Origin: Streptococcaceae bacterium
GTDB lineage: Bacteria; Bacillota; Bacilli; Lactobacillales; Streptococcaceae
NCBI GenBank assembly: GCA_031254295.1
Contig: JAIRUS010000106.1
Span: 1 to 54,776, forward strand
Direction of reading: 5' to 3'
DNA length: 54,776 bases
A program made the translations under genes and the position numbers. The notes below the pieces were generated by a model. It was not told the DNA's origin, did not search any database, and was given only the letters and a program-made list of their open reading frames with translations. This document shows positions 1 to 7,233 of the stretch, piece after piece; position 1 is the stretch's first letter, and every line of letters begins with the position of its first letter.

Positions 1-746
1 CACTTGCCCTCTCCAGACGAATACATCCGACTGGCGATCTGTTCAAGCTTTGGATCCTTTGCAAAGGCTTCTCCTGCCAGCTCCATCAACCAAGAGCGAA
101 TAACCGATCCATGATTCCAAAGCTGTGCAACCTCTGGGAAATCATAGTCATACGGTCCTGCATCCAGAATCTCGAATCCCTCTGCAATGGCCTGCATCAT
201 GCCGTATTCAATCCCATTATGCACCATTTTTAGATAATGACCTGATCCAACTGGCCCAGTATAAAGATAGGCACCATTTTCAGAAAGATCTTTAAAAAGT
301 GGTTCAATCACTGGCCATGTCTCAGCATCACCACCAATCATAAAGTTGCCTGCGCGTCGCGCACCCTCCATACCACCAGATGTTCCGACATCAAAGTAAT
401 GAATCCCTTTTTCTTTTAAGACTTCATACTGCTGAAGATCATCTTTATAGTTTGAATTTCCACCGTCAATCACAATATCGCCCACAGCAAGTTTCTCAGA
501 CAAAATAGAAATCGTCTCAATCGTTGGCTTTCCAGCTGGCAGCATCAGCCATATCACGCGTGGGCCATCAAGATTATCTACAAGGTCATCAAAATTATCT
601 AGTGCAGTCACTCGAGCCGAGTAACTCATAGCTTCCTCGACGGCTGCTGAATTTAGATCAAATACAAGAACTTCGTTTCCGTGGTCAATCGCATTCTTTG
701 TAAGATTCAAGCCCATCTTTCCCAGACCAATCATTCCAAATTTCAT
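1..746 (-). CDS. gnd: 6-phosphogluconate dehydrogenase, decarboxylating (3' end outside window)
   Basis: Oxidises and decarboxylates 6-phosphogluconate to ribulose 5-phosphate in the cytosol. The reading frame starts at ATG 746 and stays open to the window edge, giving 248 codons without a stop, so it is missing from the ORF track. The N-terminus has the Rossmann motif GLGKMGLNL. Further in are the family motifs VIDGGNSNYKDD, FDVGTSGGMEGARRAG and the catalytic region VGSGHYLKMVHNGIEYG. An AGGAG Shine-Dalgarno lies just before the ATG. The early motif spacing looks like the shorter YqeC/GntZ-type branch, but total length cannot be judged. It is divergent from an RpiR regulator, a common arrangement for sugar-phosphate control, and has a strong promoter overlapped by a cre-like site. 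Identity is confident; the branch is less so. Confidence 0.93.
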   Translation of the reverse strand, partial: MKFGMIGLGKMGLNLTKNAIDHGNEVLVFDLNSAAVEEAMSYSARVTALDNFDDLVDNLDGPRVIWLMLPAGKPTIETISILSEKLAVGDIVIDGGNSNYKDDLQQYEVLKEKGIHYFDVGTSGGMEGARRAGNFMIGGDAETWPVIEPLFKDLSENGAYLYTGPVGSGHYLKMVHNGIEYGMMQAIAEGFEILDAGPYDYDFPEVAQLWNHGSVIRSWLMELAGEAFAKDPKLEQIASRMYSSGEGK

Positions 747-771
747 CTTTTCTCCTTTTAAATTAAATATA

Positions 772-820
772 TTGAAATCGTTTCCAAATTTATGATACGA
801 AATTTATTTTCATTTGTCAA
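772..820 (-). promoter_or_regulatory. gnd promoter with overlapping cre-like operator
   Basis: On the minus strand TTGACA (820-815), a 17-bp spacer and TATCAT (797-792) form a near-consensus sigma-A promoter for gnd. The predicted start, about 785, falls inside TTGAAATCGTTTCCA (772-786), which fits the catabolite-responsive-element consensus WTGNAANCGNWNNCW at every fixed position. CcpA repression at the start site is inferred. The symmetric core GGAAACGATTTC could instead be the operator of the divergent RpiR regulator. Confidence 0.65.
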
Positions 821-919
821 CGACAAAAATGTAAAAATGTTACATTTTATACTCATTTATCTCAAAAGACATTTGTTTTGGTTCTTCAAAATTAAACAAT
901 TATTAGCTTCCGATTGTGC

Positions 920-925
920 TATAAT
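920..925 (+). promoter_or_regulatory. Extended -10 of the RpiR gene, 6 nt before ATG (leaderless)
   Basis: TGCTATAAT ends at 925 and the ATG is at 932. A start site 7 nt after the -10 would be the A of the ATG itself, and there is no Shine-Dalgarno. No good -35 is visible; the TGn extension may compensate. Confidence 0.65.
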
Positions 926-931
926 TACGCT

Positions 932-1792
932 ATGTTAGCTTCTTTAAAATCTAGGATTATCAGTTATTCCGATAAATTCAGTAAGACAGATACAATTCTT
1001 GCAAATCTGCTTATTAATAACTCTGAAAAAATCGGAAAACTTTCAATTCAAGAACTTTCTAAAATATCCAAAGTTTCAACTGCCACTATCTCAAGATTTG
1101 CAAAAAAAATCGGCTACGACTCTTACCAAGATTTAAAATTCGACATTTCTAACTCAAACTCAAATGCTTCTTCAAAGAGCAGCTATGATTTTTTTCGTGA
1201 ACTAAATGAGTCCGACAGCTACCATGATATACTCAAAAAAAACTTTGCAGCCAATATCGCCTCGCTCCGCTCGACTGAGCATCTCATAAACGAAGAGCAA
1301 CTTCAAGTGGCTGTAAATATCCTTTTAAAATCAGAAAAATGTGCCTTCTTTGGCCTTGGTGCCTCAAATGCTGTGGCGCTAATTGCTTATCATCGTTTCT
1401 TGAAAACACCGCTTGTGGCGCTTTATCATCAAGATTTTCATTACCAGCAGATGATTGCTGCAAAACTGAAAAAAAACGACTGTGCAATCTTAATTTCTCA
1501 TACTGGAAAAAATCGTGATGTGCTACAGCTTGTAAAAATCCTTAAAGACAGACAGATTCCAACCATTGGGATTACTAGCTTTGCTGGCTCTCCCTTTGCT
1601 GAGCTCGTTGATGTTGCTTTAATCTCCGTGGCTGAGGAAACATCCTATCGCCCTGAAGCCTTATCAAGCACTGTATCCCAAATCAGTGTTCTAGACAGTC
1701 TCTTTATGATCTATGGCGTACATATGAAAAGCGAGACAAATGAAGCCCTTGAAAGTATTCGACGCGTCATTGAAAAGACACGTGTTGACTAG
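932..1792 (+). CDS. RpiR/MurR family transcriptional regulator with SIS domain
   Basis: A 286-residue DNA-binding regulator that senses phosphosugars. The N-terminal RpiR-type helix-turn-helix is at about residues 1-75 (LSIQELSKISKVSTATISRF, KKIGYDSYQDLK). The C-terminal SIS sugar-phosphate domain is at about 120-260 (FFGLGASNAVALIAYHRF, ISHTGKNRDVL). The track starts at TTG 914, but that codon lies upstream of and reads through the promoter's -10 box, so ATG 932 is the better start and predicts a leaderless mRNA. It is divergent from gnd, which suggests it controls pentose-phosphate or gluconate genes. Family assignment is firm; ligand and target are inferred. Confidence 0.88.
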   Translation: MLASLKSRIISYSDKFSKTDTILANLLINNSEKIGKLSIQELSKISKVSTATISRFAKKIGYDSYQDLKFDISNSNSNASSKSSYDFFRELNESDSYHDILKKNFAANIASLRSTEHLINEEQLQVAVNILLKSEKCAFFGLGASNAVALIAYHRFLKTPLVALYHQDFHYQQMIAAKLKKNDCAILISHTGKNRDVLQLVKILKDRQIPTIGITSFAGSPFAELVDVALISVAEETSYRPEALSSTVSQISVLDSLFMIYGVHMKSETNEALESIRRVIEKTRVD

Positions 1793-1906
1793 TTCTTTCA
1801 TAAGTTTTTATATTTGAACTTTTGTAAATTTTATTTTAGAATAGAGTTCCTGAGAAAACACAGTACAAGAAGTCTAATTAAGAAAATTAAAAATAGGAGG
1901 TCTACT

Positions 1907-2224
1907 ATGGCATTTACAAATACAAAGCGTCGCTACGCGAGTTTCGGCACCGTTGAAAGCATCCCTGGCAATATCATCGACCTCTTTTGGTATCTGATTG
2001 ACAATAACTTAAAAGGTGTTTTCCCCTTATCCGTTGTCCTTAACTTTGAGCTTTTACAAAGCCGAAAAGGCGGACTAGCGGTACGTTTCTCGCAGGAAGA
2101 TATGCCTGAGTTCTCCATCATATTTGATACGAACTATCCGTTCAATCGTCGTTGGCCTCGTCTTTTCCATGCAGTTGATAATACTGGACGCGAGACGATC
2201 ATGACGCCTGAGGAAATGATATAA
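1907..2224 (+). CDS. DUF960-like small protein of unknown function
   Basis: A 105-residue soluble protein starting at ATG 1907, preceded by a perfect AGGAGG (1896-1900 region). The track's TTG 1814 start has no ribosome site and would add 31 unlikely residues. The N-terminus (FTNTKRRYASFGTVESIPG, followed by LFWYLID) resembles the DUF960 family of Firmicutes, which has no known function. There is no signal peptide or membrane segment. It follows the RpiR gene after about 115 bp. I recognise the family from its opening motif only. Confidence 0.7.
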   Translation: MAFTNTKRRYASFGTVESIPGNIIDLFWYLIDNNLKGVFPLSVVLNFELLQSRKGGLAVRFSQEDMPEFSIIFDTNYPFNRRWPRLFHAVDNTGRETIMTPEEMI

Positions 2225-2336
2225 GGACTTAAATAAATACATACATGATAAAAAGTGTTGAATCAGCTATACTAAACAGGACAGAAAAAATAAGTGCTTT
2301 TGATAAAATAGAAGCAATCAAGAAGAACCTTATTTC

Positions 2337-2500
2337 ATGTCAGAAAAACGCGCGCGTCGCACTACAGTGCAGACTTTAAACAACAAATGCTAGAGCTACA
2401 TAAGCTAGGTAAGCGAAAGATTGATCTTATTCGTGAATATGACGTATCTGCTACAGCTCTAGATCGCTAGATCACGCAGTCCAAACAGTCCAGCTCTTTG
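2337..2500 (+). pseudogene. Relic of an IS3-family transposase orfA
   Basis: Decayed orfA of an IS3-type element. Starting at ATG 2337 the frame gives MSEKRARR, then a one-base shift is needed to enter YSADFKQQMLELHKLGKRKI and IREYDVSATALDR, the typical IS3 orfA helix-turn-helix. A TAG replaces the expected Trp codon after DR (WITQSK in intact copies). No orfB or clear inverted repeats follow. The remaining bases up to the ROK terminator at 2595 show nothing recognisable. It is clearly broken and not functional. Confidence 0.75.
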
Positions 2501-2594
2501 TCATCTTAGCAGTCCCTATAGCTGGAAGATTATTGCTAACAAATGTTCAGCTAAAACGCCTAGATTCCAAAGATAAAGAGTCCTAATAAATGAC

Positions 2595-2638
2595 AAAAAC
2601 TATCATAAACATTTGAAACCATGTTTATGATAGTTTTT
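2595..2638 (-). terminator. Rho-independent terminator of the ROK kinase gene
   Basis: Perfect 18-bp stem with an 8-nt loop: AAAAACTATCATAAACAT (2595-2612) pairs with 2621-2638. Runs of A and T at both ends let it work in both directions. It lies just after the minus-strand ROK stop codon. Confidence 0.85.
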
Positions 2639-2655
2639 TACTTTGCATCATCTTA

Positions 2656-3597
2656 TTAAGACATTTTTAACACTTGTTTGAGATTATAAGCTGCTCCAAT
2701 AAGACCTGCATCGTTTTTGAGTTGGCATTGAGAAATCTTACCTAAGATATTGTTTTCTCGCATTGACCGCAAGCCAAAGTGTCGCGACACTAAGCTATCA
2801 AATCTATCCGACAGCGACTGCATGAAGAATGAATTTGCAGAGATTCCGCCACCTATCAATATCAACTCTGGATCAAAAAGTGCCGTCAGATTGAGCAGAG
2901 CTACCGATACGCTTGAGAGAAACTCGTCAAAGACAACCATTGCAATATCTTCTCCTTTTTCTGCCAGCTCCACCACTTTTTTTGCTTCGGTAACTGGCAA
3001 AGCCTTACCATGACTAACAGACTCAAGCGCTAGATTGTAACGCCGTAAAAGTCCATTAATAGCTGCCGAGTGATATTGTTGAGAAATATCTTCAAGTTCA
3101 CCAACGCGAGTCAAACCATCTGTCAGCATAGAGCCAAACTCGCCTGCCATTCCATGAGCGCCTTTGAAAATTTTTCCATTAATCACAACACCACCGCCAA
3201 GCCCTGTCCCTAATGTCATCACCAAGTAATTTTCTGTCTTTTGAGCCGCACCCAACCATTTCTCAGCAATCGCCACACAGTTGGCATCATTTTCAACCAC
3301 AACTGGAAGACCTGTGAGCTTTGTCAACTCTGCACGCAAAGGAAGACCATACATTTCCAGCAAACGGCCGAAGGTCGTCATTACCCCATCTGGAGAAACG
3401 CAACCCGGCGCAGACAACCCAATCCCCTGAATATCAGAATATCTGTTGCGATAATCCTTAATAACCTCTGTCAAATCAGACAGAAAATCAGACGTATAGA
3501 TCGCTGTTGGAATCGCAGATTTTTCGAGAATCTCGCCATTTTCTGCCACTATCCCGTGCTTAATAGTTGTCCCACCAATATCAAAACTTATATACAT
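2656..3597 (-). CDS. ROK family sugar kinase
   Basis: A 313-residue cytosolic ATP-dependent sugar kinase. The ATP-binding motif DIGGTTIKHGIV is at residues 5-16. The ROK signature is in the middle (VVENDANCVAIAEKWLG, then TLGTGLGGGVVINGKIFKGAHG). The zinc-binding cysteine cluster of classic ROK glucokinases (CxCGxxGC) is absent; the equivalent region reads LTDGLTRVGELEDIS, so this is a cluster-less subfamily. ATG 3597 is chosen over the track's 3651 because TATAAT ends 6 nt before it, predicting a leaderless transcript. The substrate cannot be read from the sequence; fructose, glucose or an amino sugar are possible. Confidence 0.88.
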   Translation of the reverse strand: MYISFDIGGTTIKHGIVAENGEILEKSAIPTAIYTSDFLSDLTEVIKDYRNRYSDIQGIGLSAPGCVSPDGVMTTFGRLLEMYGLPLRAELTKLTGLPVVVENDANCVAIAEKWLGAAQKTENYLVMTLGTGLGGGVVINGKIFKGAHGMAGEFGSMLTDGLTRVGELEDISQQYHSAAINGLLRRYNLALESVSHGKALPVTEAKKVVELAEKGEDIAMVVFDEFLSSVSVALLNLTALFDPELILIGGGISANSFFMQSLSDRFDSLVSRHFGLRSMRENNILGKISQCQLKNDAGLIGAAYNLKQVLKMS

Positions 3598-3603
3598 GCA
3601 TTG

Positions 3604-3609
3604 ATTATA
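3604..3609 (-). promoter_or_regulatory. Extended -10 of the ROK gene, 6 nt before ATG (leaderless)
   Basis: Minus strand TGTTATAAT, then CAATGC, then ATG 3597. No Shine-Dalgarno lies between. The -35 is weak, which fits an extended -10 promoter. Confidence 0.65.
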
Positions 3610-3675
3610 ACAAAACATCGGATTAAGCGCGAAAAAGTAGAACCCCCTCAACTCAAAGAAGATTCTATTTCGATT

Positions 3676-3969
3676 TTAACCGTATCTTAGCTCTTCCTGA
3701 TACACATCTGCATACTCAGGACGACGATTGAACTCTTTTAGCGCAAATGGGCAAGTTGGGTGAATTTTCAATCCTTCTTGACGTGCATTTTCAACAGCTG
3801 TTTCGACTAGCTTTTCTGCCAGCTTCTGCCCACGATAATCTGGGCTCACAAATGTATGATCAATTACGATGATTTTATCATCATGATGATAAAAAGTCAT
3901 CTCACCAATTTCTTTATCTGCATCATATAGCGCAAAACGCTTCTCTTCTTTCTTAATACTAAATTCCAT
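3676..3969 (-). CDS. GNAT N-acetyltransferase, YjdJ/NATD1-like
   Basis: A 97-residue one-domain protein of the small YidJ/NATD1 acetyltransferase type. The motif VSPDYRGQKLAEKLVE is the acetyl-CoA pyrophosphate-binding loop (R/QxxGxG/A variant), and HPTCPFALKEF is the conserved C-terminal stretch. It starts one base after the stop of the ferredoxin-like gene, with GAGGT just upstream, so the two are translationally coupled. The same pair, yjdI-yjdJ, occurs in E. coli. The acceptor substrate is unknown. Confidence 0.85.
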   Translation of the reverse strand: MEFSIKKEEKRFALYDADKEIGEMTFYHHDDKIIVIDHTFVSPDYRGQKLAEKLVETAVENARQEGLKIHPTCPFALKEFNRRPEYADVYQEELRYG

Positions 3970-3970
3970 C

Positions 3971-4243
3971 TCAAACCTCTGATTTCCTAATATATTTCAG
4001 TGCCCCGCTTGGGCAATCGTTGACAATCTCGATATTGCGTGTCGCACTCTCATTATCTGCAATAATCCAAGGACGACGACCGACCTCATAAACCTCGCTT
4101 GAACCACGCACACACATTCCTGCATGCTGGCAGATGTCTTTATTATAATAAATATCAATGTCCTTTCCGCTATATTTCTTATAGCCACGCTCACTGAGAA
4201 GTTCAGGCGTTACATCAAGCTCAAATATTTTACTTCCATCCAT
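3971..4243 (-). CDS. YjdI-like mono-cluster ferredoxin domain protein (Fer4_19)
   Basis: A 90-residue protein with a divergent 4Fe-4S type domain. The cysteines are in CQHAGMC (about residues 38-44) and NDCPSGAL (about 75-82). This matches Fer4_19, named after E. coli YjdI. A GGAGGT ribosome site precedes ATG 4243. It forms a two-gene operon with the GNAT gene. A redox-linked modification role is an inference from gene pairing only. A -10 like TATAAT sits at 4283-4288 on the minus strand. Confidence 0.85.
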   Translation of the reverse strand: MDGSKIFELDVTPELLSERGYKKYSGKDIDIYYNKDICQHAGMCVRGSSEVYEVGRRPWIIADNESATRNIEIVNDCPSGALKYIRKSEV

Positions 4244-4374
4244 TTTTCTACCTCCAAGATTTTATAAACTTTGCTTAAAACTATTATATCTAAAAAGTCT
4301 GGTAACCTACTTGAACTTTACTTGGAAACACACACTTTTTTGAAGCATAATGTGTCGGTTGTTCACCGTTTTAT

Positions 4375-4538
4375 AATTCTCGGCGATAACTAAAAAACAG
4401 CCCACTGGGCTATTATGGAACCCGAAATTACTTCGCAATTCTCGGCGATAACTAAAAAAACAGCCCACTGGGCTATTTGGATTCCGAAATTGCAACGCAA
4501 TTCTCGGCGATAACTAAAAAACAGCCCACTGGGCTATT
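4375..4538 (-). repeat. Tandem triplication of the rpsR terminator unit
   Basis: Three near-identical 40-41 bp units (4375-4414, 4437-4477, 4499-4538) with a 62-bp period. Each contains CTCGGCGATAACTAAAAAA and the hairpin AGCCCACTGGGCT. Spacers share a GAAATT...GCAATTC palindrome. The copy next to rpsR is the functional terminator; the outer two repeat it downstream. The track ORF at 4307-4495 is an artefact of these repeats. Confidence 0.9.
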
Positions 4539-4549
4539 TTTTAGTTATC
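4509..4549 (-). terminator. Terminator of rpsF-ssb-rpsR
   Basis: Long hairpin: GATAACTAAAAAA (4509-4521) pairs with TTTTTTAGTTATC, around AGCCCACTGGGCT. The rpsR stop codon lies inside the stem. Confidence 0.85.
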
Positions 4550-4789
4550 CTGATCAGCAACGAATGGAAGTAAAGCCATTACGCGGGCGCGTTTGATTGC
4601 TGTTACTACTTTACGTTGGTTACGTGCAGAAGTTCCTGTCACACGACGTGGTAAGATTTTTCCACGTTCTGAGATGAAACGTGCAAGCAGTTCTGTATCT
4701 TTGTAATCGACGTGTTCGATTTTGTTGGCTGCGATGAAGTCAACTTTTTTGCGGCGCTTAAAGCCTCCGCGGCGTTTATCAAATGCCAT
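4541..4789 (-). CDS. rpsR: 30S ribosomal protein bS18
   Basis: An 82-residue ribosomal protein that pairs with bS6 on the 30S platform. Diagnostic segments are [34 protein letters not shown] and the C-terminal RNA-binding stretch [19 protein letters not shown]. The length is normal. It is the last gene of the operon, 37 bp after ssb, with a good ribosome site. The stop codon lies in the terminator stem. Confidence 0.98.
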   Translation of the reverse strand: MAFDKRRGGFKRRKKVDFIAANKIEHVDYKDTELLARFISERGKILPRRVTGTSARNQRKVVTAIKRARVMALLPFVADQDN

Positions 4790-4826
4790 TTTATTCTCCT
4801 TTTATTGATGTTTGTTTTCTTCCAGT

Positions 4827-5324
4827 TTAAAATGGAAGATCGTCATCTGAAATTTCCATTGGACTGCCCCCACTAAACGGGTCAGCATCTCGTCCAAAGT
4901 CTGGGGCGGGTGTACTGCTTTGCGCAGGGCGACTACCTGAAAATGATTGTCCGCCTGCCGCAGGGGCAGAATAAGAACCACCAGTAGATGCGCCTTCACG
5001 GGCTGAGCGACTCTCCAACATCTGGAAATTATCTACTACAACTTCAGTCACGTAAACACGTTGACCTTGTTGATTTTCATAATTCCGTGTTTGAATTGAG
5101 CCAACAACACCAATTAAAGCACCTTTTTTCGCCCAGTTTGCCAGATTTTCAGCAGGTTGACGCCAAATCACACAGTTGATGAAATCCGCTTCACGTTCAC
5201 CTGCAGCATTTTTAAAGCGGCGATTCACTGCGATAGAAAATGTTGCAACGGCCGTATTTTGGCCTGTGTAACGAAGTTCAGGATCTCGTGTCAAACGTCC
5301 TACAAGAGTTACATTGTTAATCAT
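4827..5324 (-). CDS. ssb: Single-stranded DNA-binding protein
   Basis: A 165-residue SSB with an N-terminal OB-fold ([20 protein letters not shown], about residues 1-105). A Gly/Ser/Pro-rich linker follows, then the acidic tip DDDLPF that recruits replication and repair partners. It lies between rpsF and rpsR, 13 bp after rpsF, the conserved Firmicutes arrangement in which SSB output is tied to two ribosomal proteins. Confidence 0.98.
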   Translation of the reverse strand: MINNVTLVGRLTRDPELRYTGQNTAVATFSIAVNRRFKNAAGEREADFINCVIWRQPAENLANWAKKGALIGVVGSIQTRNYENQQGQRVYVTEVVVDNFQMLESRSAREGASTGGSYSAPAAGGQSFSGSRPAQSSTPAPDFGRDADPFSGGSPMEISDDDLPF

Positions 5325-5337
5325 GTAAGCCTTCTAA

Positions 5338-5733
5338 TTATTCTGCTTCAACTGTTGCTTCTACAGCGACAATTTCTTCAGCTACTACTGTGTCTTCAGA
5401 TTTTGCTTTACGTGCAGCTTTTGCAGCTTTAGGCGCAACAAACTCATCGACGAGAACAAACATATGACGCAAGATATCTGGACTGATTTTTGCCAAACGA
5501 TCAAATTCGCTAAGTGCAGCAGAATCTGATGCAGCTTCAAGATTTACGATTTGGTAGATACCTTCTTTAAAATCTTGAATTTCATAGGCAAGGCGACGTT
5601 TTTCCCAAGTTTTAGACTCGACGATTGTAGCACCGTTACCTGTCAAAACTCCGTCAAAACGCTCAACCAGAGCAGCTTTTGCAGCATCTTCAATGTTTGG
5701 ACGAATGATATAAAGTAATTCGTATTTAGTCAT
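5338..5733 (-). CDS. rpsF: 30S ribosomal protein bS6
   Basis: A 131-residue protein, first gene of rpsF-ssb-rpsR. The core ([29 protein letters not shown]-like region, [10 protein letters not shown]) spans residues 1-97. The C-terminal 34 residues are a low-complexity Ala/Lys/Glu tail ([16 protein letters not shown], then Glu/Val-rich), longer than the usual 95-100 residues but common in lactococci. The ribosome site AAGGAGG is perfect. The strong promoter and structured leader upstream fit autoregulation by the bS6:bS18 complex. Confidence 0.98.
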   Translation of the reverse strand: MTKYELLYIIRPNIEDAAKAALVERFDGVLTGNGATIVESKTWEKRRLAYEIQDFKEGIYQIVNLEAASDSAALSEFDRLAKISPDILRHMFVLVDEFVAPKAAKAARKAKSEDTVVAEEIVAVEATVEAE

Positions 5734-5760
5734 TGTTGATTTCCTCCTTATGGTCTAATG

Positions 5761-5784
5761 TCGTACGGTCAAAATGCCGCACGA
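5761..5784 (-). promoter_or_regulatory. rpsF leader hairpin, candidate bS6:bS18 autoregulatory site
   Basis: In the 5' UTR, TCGTGCGG and CCGTACGA form an 8-bp stem (one G-U pair) around an 8-nt loop, between the promoter and the ribosome site. A bS6:bS18-binding leader with a CCG motif is established for rpsF operons in many bacteria. The match here is by position and the CCG next to the stem; the full consensus was not scored. Confidence 0.5.
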
Positions 5785-5810
5785 AAGGTGAGTTTTACTC
5801 ACAGACTGTA

Positions 5811-5839
5811 ATTATAGCAGATATTTTTGATTTTTGCAA
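5811..5839 (-). promoter_or_regulatory. rpsF operon promoter
   Basis: Minus strand TTGCAA (5839-5834), 17-bp spacer, TGC-extended TATAAT (5816-5811). The leader to rpsF is about 70 nt. Confidence 0.8.
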
Positions 5840-5874
5840 GATTTCCTCGTACTCTCCAGCTAGCTTAGTACACT

Positions 5875-5904
5875 AAAAAATCTTACTCAACAGTAGGATT
5901 TTTT
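5875..5904 (-). terminator. Terminator after uppP
   Basis: AAAAAATCTTACT (5875-5887), loop CAAC, then AGTAGGATTTTTT (5892-5904). It has A and T flanks on both sides and sits between the uppP stop and the rpsF promoter. Confidence 0.85.
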
Positions 5905-5932
5905 ACATTATAGACTATATAGTAAATCATTT

Positions 5933-6769
5933 TCAGCCCATCATCGCAGTGATAATTGCGATAATAAGCAAAAGACTTCCAAGTGCAATACGGTACTTCC
6001 CAAAGAAAGTAAAGTCATGATTTTTCACATATTCCATAAGCCAGCGAATCGCGAACATCGAGACCGCAAAGGCCGTTACAAAGGCAACTAACAATATCAT
6101 AAATTGATAAAAATCAAGCGAATTACCCGCTGTAAAGTATTTCACCAACTTCAAACCACTTGCGCCAATCATAACTGGAATCCCAAGGAAAAAGCTAAAT
6201 TCTGCTCCAGCCGCACGGCTAACACCAAGTAACAAGGCACCAACAATCGTCGCACCTGAGCGCGATGTGCCTGGAATCAACGACAAGACTTGAAAACCAC
6301 CAATAATCAAGGCCATTCTATAGGTAATTTTTCCAACATGTGTCACACTAAATTCATGAGTTGGCACCCAATAGCGCTCAATCACAATAAAGGCGATGCC
6401 ATATATAATTAGCATAAAAGCAACAGGCACATATTTATTAAAGTTAGCGTCTAACCAGTCATTTAATGGCAAACCAATAACAGCAGCCGGAACGCAGGCA
6501 ATCAAGACCTTTGCCCAAAGTTGCCAGGTTCTCTGTACTTCTTTTGGCGACTTTGTCTTAGAAAATGGATTTAACTTATGGAAGTAAATCACGAGGACTG
6601 ATAAAATCGCCCCAAGTTGAATCACCACATCAAACATCGCCTTAAAGGCGGCAGACTGGCTAAGTCCAAAAAAGCTTTCAACAATAATCAAATGACCTGT
6701 TGATGAAATTGGCAACCATTCTGTAACACCTTCAACTATACCAAGTATAATCGCTTTGATAATATCCAT
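5933..6769 (-). CDS. uppP: Undecaprenyl-diphosphatase
   Basis: A 278-residue polytopic membrane enzyme that dephosphorylates undecaprenyl diphosphate to recycle the cell-wall lipid carrier; it is associated with bacitracin tolerance. The N-terminal signature [20 protein letters not shown] carries the catalytic Glu-rich motif. The second motif is [18 protein letters not shown]. About eight membrane segments are visible. ATG 6769 replaces the track's 6829: TATAAT ends 6 nt before it and the extra 20 track residues read through the promoter. Leaderless translation is predicted. Confidence 0.96.
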   Translation of the reverse strand: MDIIKAIILGIVEGVTEWLPISSTGHLIIVESFFGLSQSAAFKAMFDVVIQLGAILSVLVIYFHKLNPFSKTKSPKEVQRTWQLWAKVLIACVPAAVIGLPLNDWLDANFNKYVPVAFMLIIYGIAFIVIERYWVPTHEFSVTHVGKITYRMALIIGGFQVLSLIPGTSRSGATIVGALLLGVSRAAGAEFSFFLGIPVMIGASGLKLVKYFTAGNSLDFYQFMILLVAFVTAFAVSMFAIRWLMEYVKNHDFTFFGKYRIALGSLLLIIAIITAMMG

Positions 6770-6775
6770 GCGTAA

Positions 6776-6804
6776 ATTATATAGCAAATCCGGCAATATA
6801 ACAA
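6776..6804 (-). promoter_or_regulatory. uppP promoter, leaderless
   Basis: Minus strand TTGTTA (6804-6799), 17-bp spacer, TATAAT (6781-6776), TTACGC, ATG 6769. No ribosome site is present. Confidence 0.75.
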
Positions 6805-6922
6805 GACAAGTCCATCGTTTTAAACGCAATCAATGTCCTAGGACAATCTTATCATGTGGCTACTCTATTTCACTCTATTTAACTTTATTTAACTTTTGTG
6901 ACCGCTAACTTATGCTGAATCC

Positions 6923-6951
6923 TTGACAGCTCAAATAGCTTATGTTAAACT
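6923..6951 (+). promoter_or_regulatory. Promoter of the lysine-riboswitch transporter operon
   Basis: TTGACA (6923-6928), 17-bp spacer, TAAACT (6946-6951) with a TGn extension. Transcription would begin near 6958, at the 5' edge of the riboswitch. Confidence 0.8.
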
Positions 6952-6955
6952 TAAA

Positions 6956-7149
6956 GACATCAAAGAGGTTGCAACTTCGATGAGTAATCTTTCCAAGCCG
7001 ACAGGCGACAGTAAACTCTACAGTAAACTAATGAGGAAAGATGAAAGGCAAGGTTGCCGAAAGGTTTGGCTGGTAAGTCAAATACTTGGGCTAGCGGACA
7101 ACATCCGTTAGACTGTCGCTATTTAGCGGTGCGCTTTGTTGAAAATGTC
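6956..7149 (+). promoter_or_regulatory. Lysine riboswitch (L box)
   Basis: The leader matches the L-box core in order: AAAGAGGTTGCAACTTCGATG, AGTAA, GAGGAAAGATGAAAGGC, AAGGTTGCCGAAAGG, CTGG, the GGGCTAGC...GTTAGACTGTC segment and the closing GCGCTTTG. (The first stretch is quoted without its final base in motif terms.) P1 is formed by GACATCAAAG (6956-6965) with CTTTG...ATGTC (to 7149). A terminator follows before the transporter. Known lysine riboswitches turn genes off when lysine is plentiful, so the downstream transporter should import lysine. No search was run, but the motif set is distinctive. Confidence 0.88.
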
Positions 7150-7177
7150 ATATATTTTTCAATAACCTGTATCTGTT

Positions 7178-7207
7178 AAATCTAGCTCTTTGAACTAGAT
7201 TTTTTAT
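7178..7207 (+). terminator. Riboswitch-controlled terminator
   Basis: AAATCTAG (7178-7185) pairs with CTAGATTT (7195-7202), followed by a T-run, just before the ribosome site of the transporter. It is the likely OFF-state expression platform of the L box. Confidence 0.8.
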
Positions 7208-7233
7208 TATTTTTTAGGAAGGTAATTTACTTT

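Noticed and set aside
914-931. TTG start of the RpiR gene in the track
   Set aside because: The -10 box lies inside this stretch, so it cannot be in the mRNA; ATG 932 is better. The same reasoning rejects TTG 12985 and the upstream starts of ROK, uppP, HxlR and argR.
4307-4495. 62-codon ORF downstream of rpsR
   Set aside because: It is created by the tandem terminator repeats; its peptide repeats the same NSPVGCF block and has no ribosome site.
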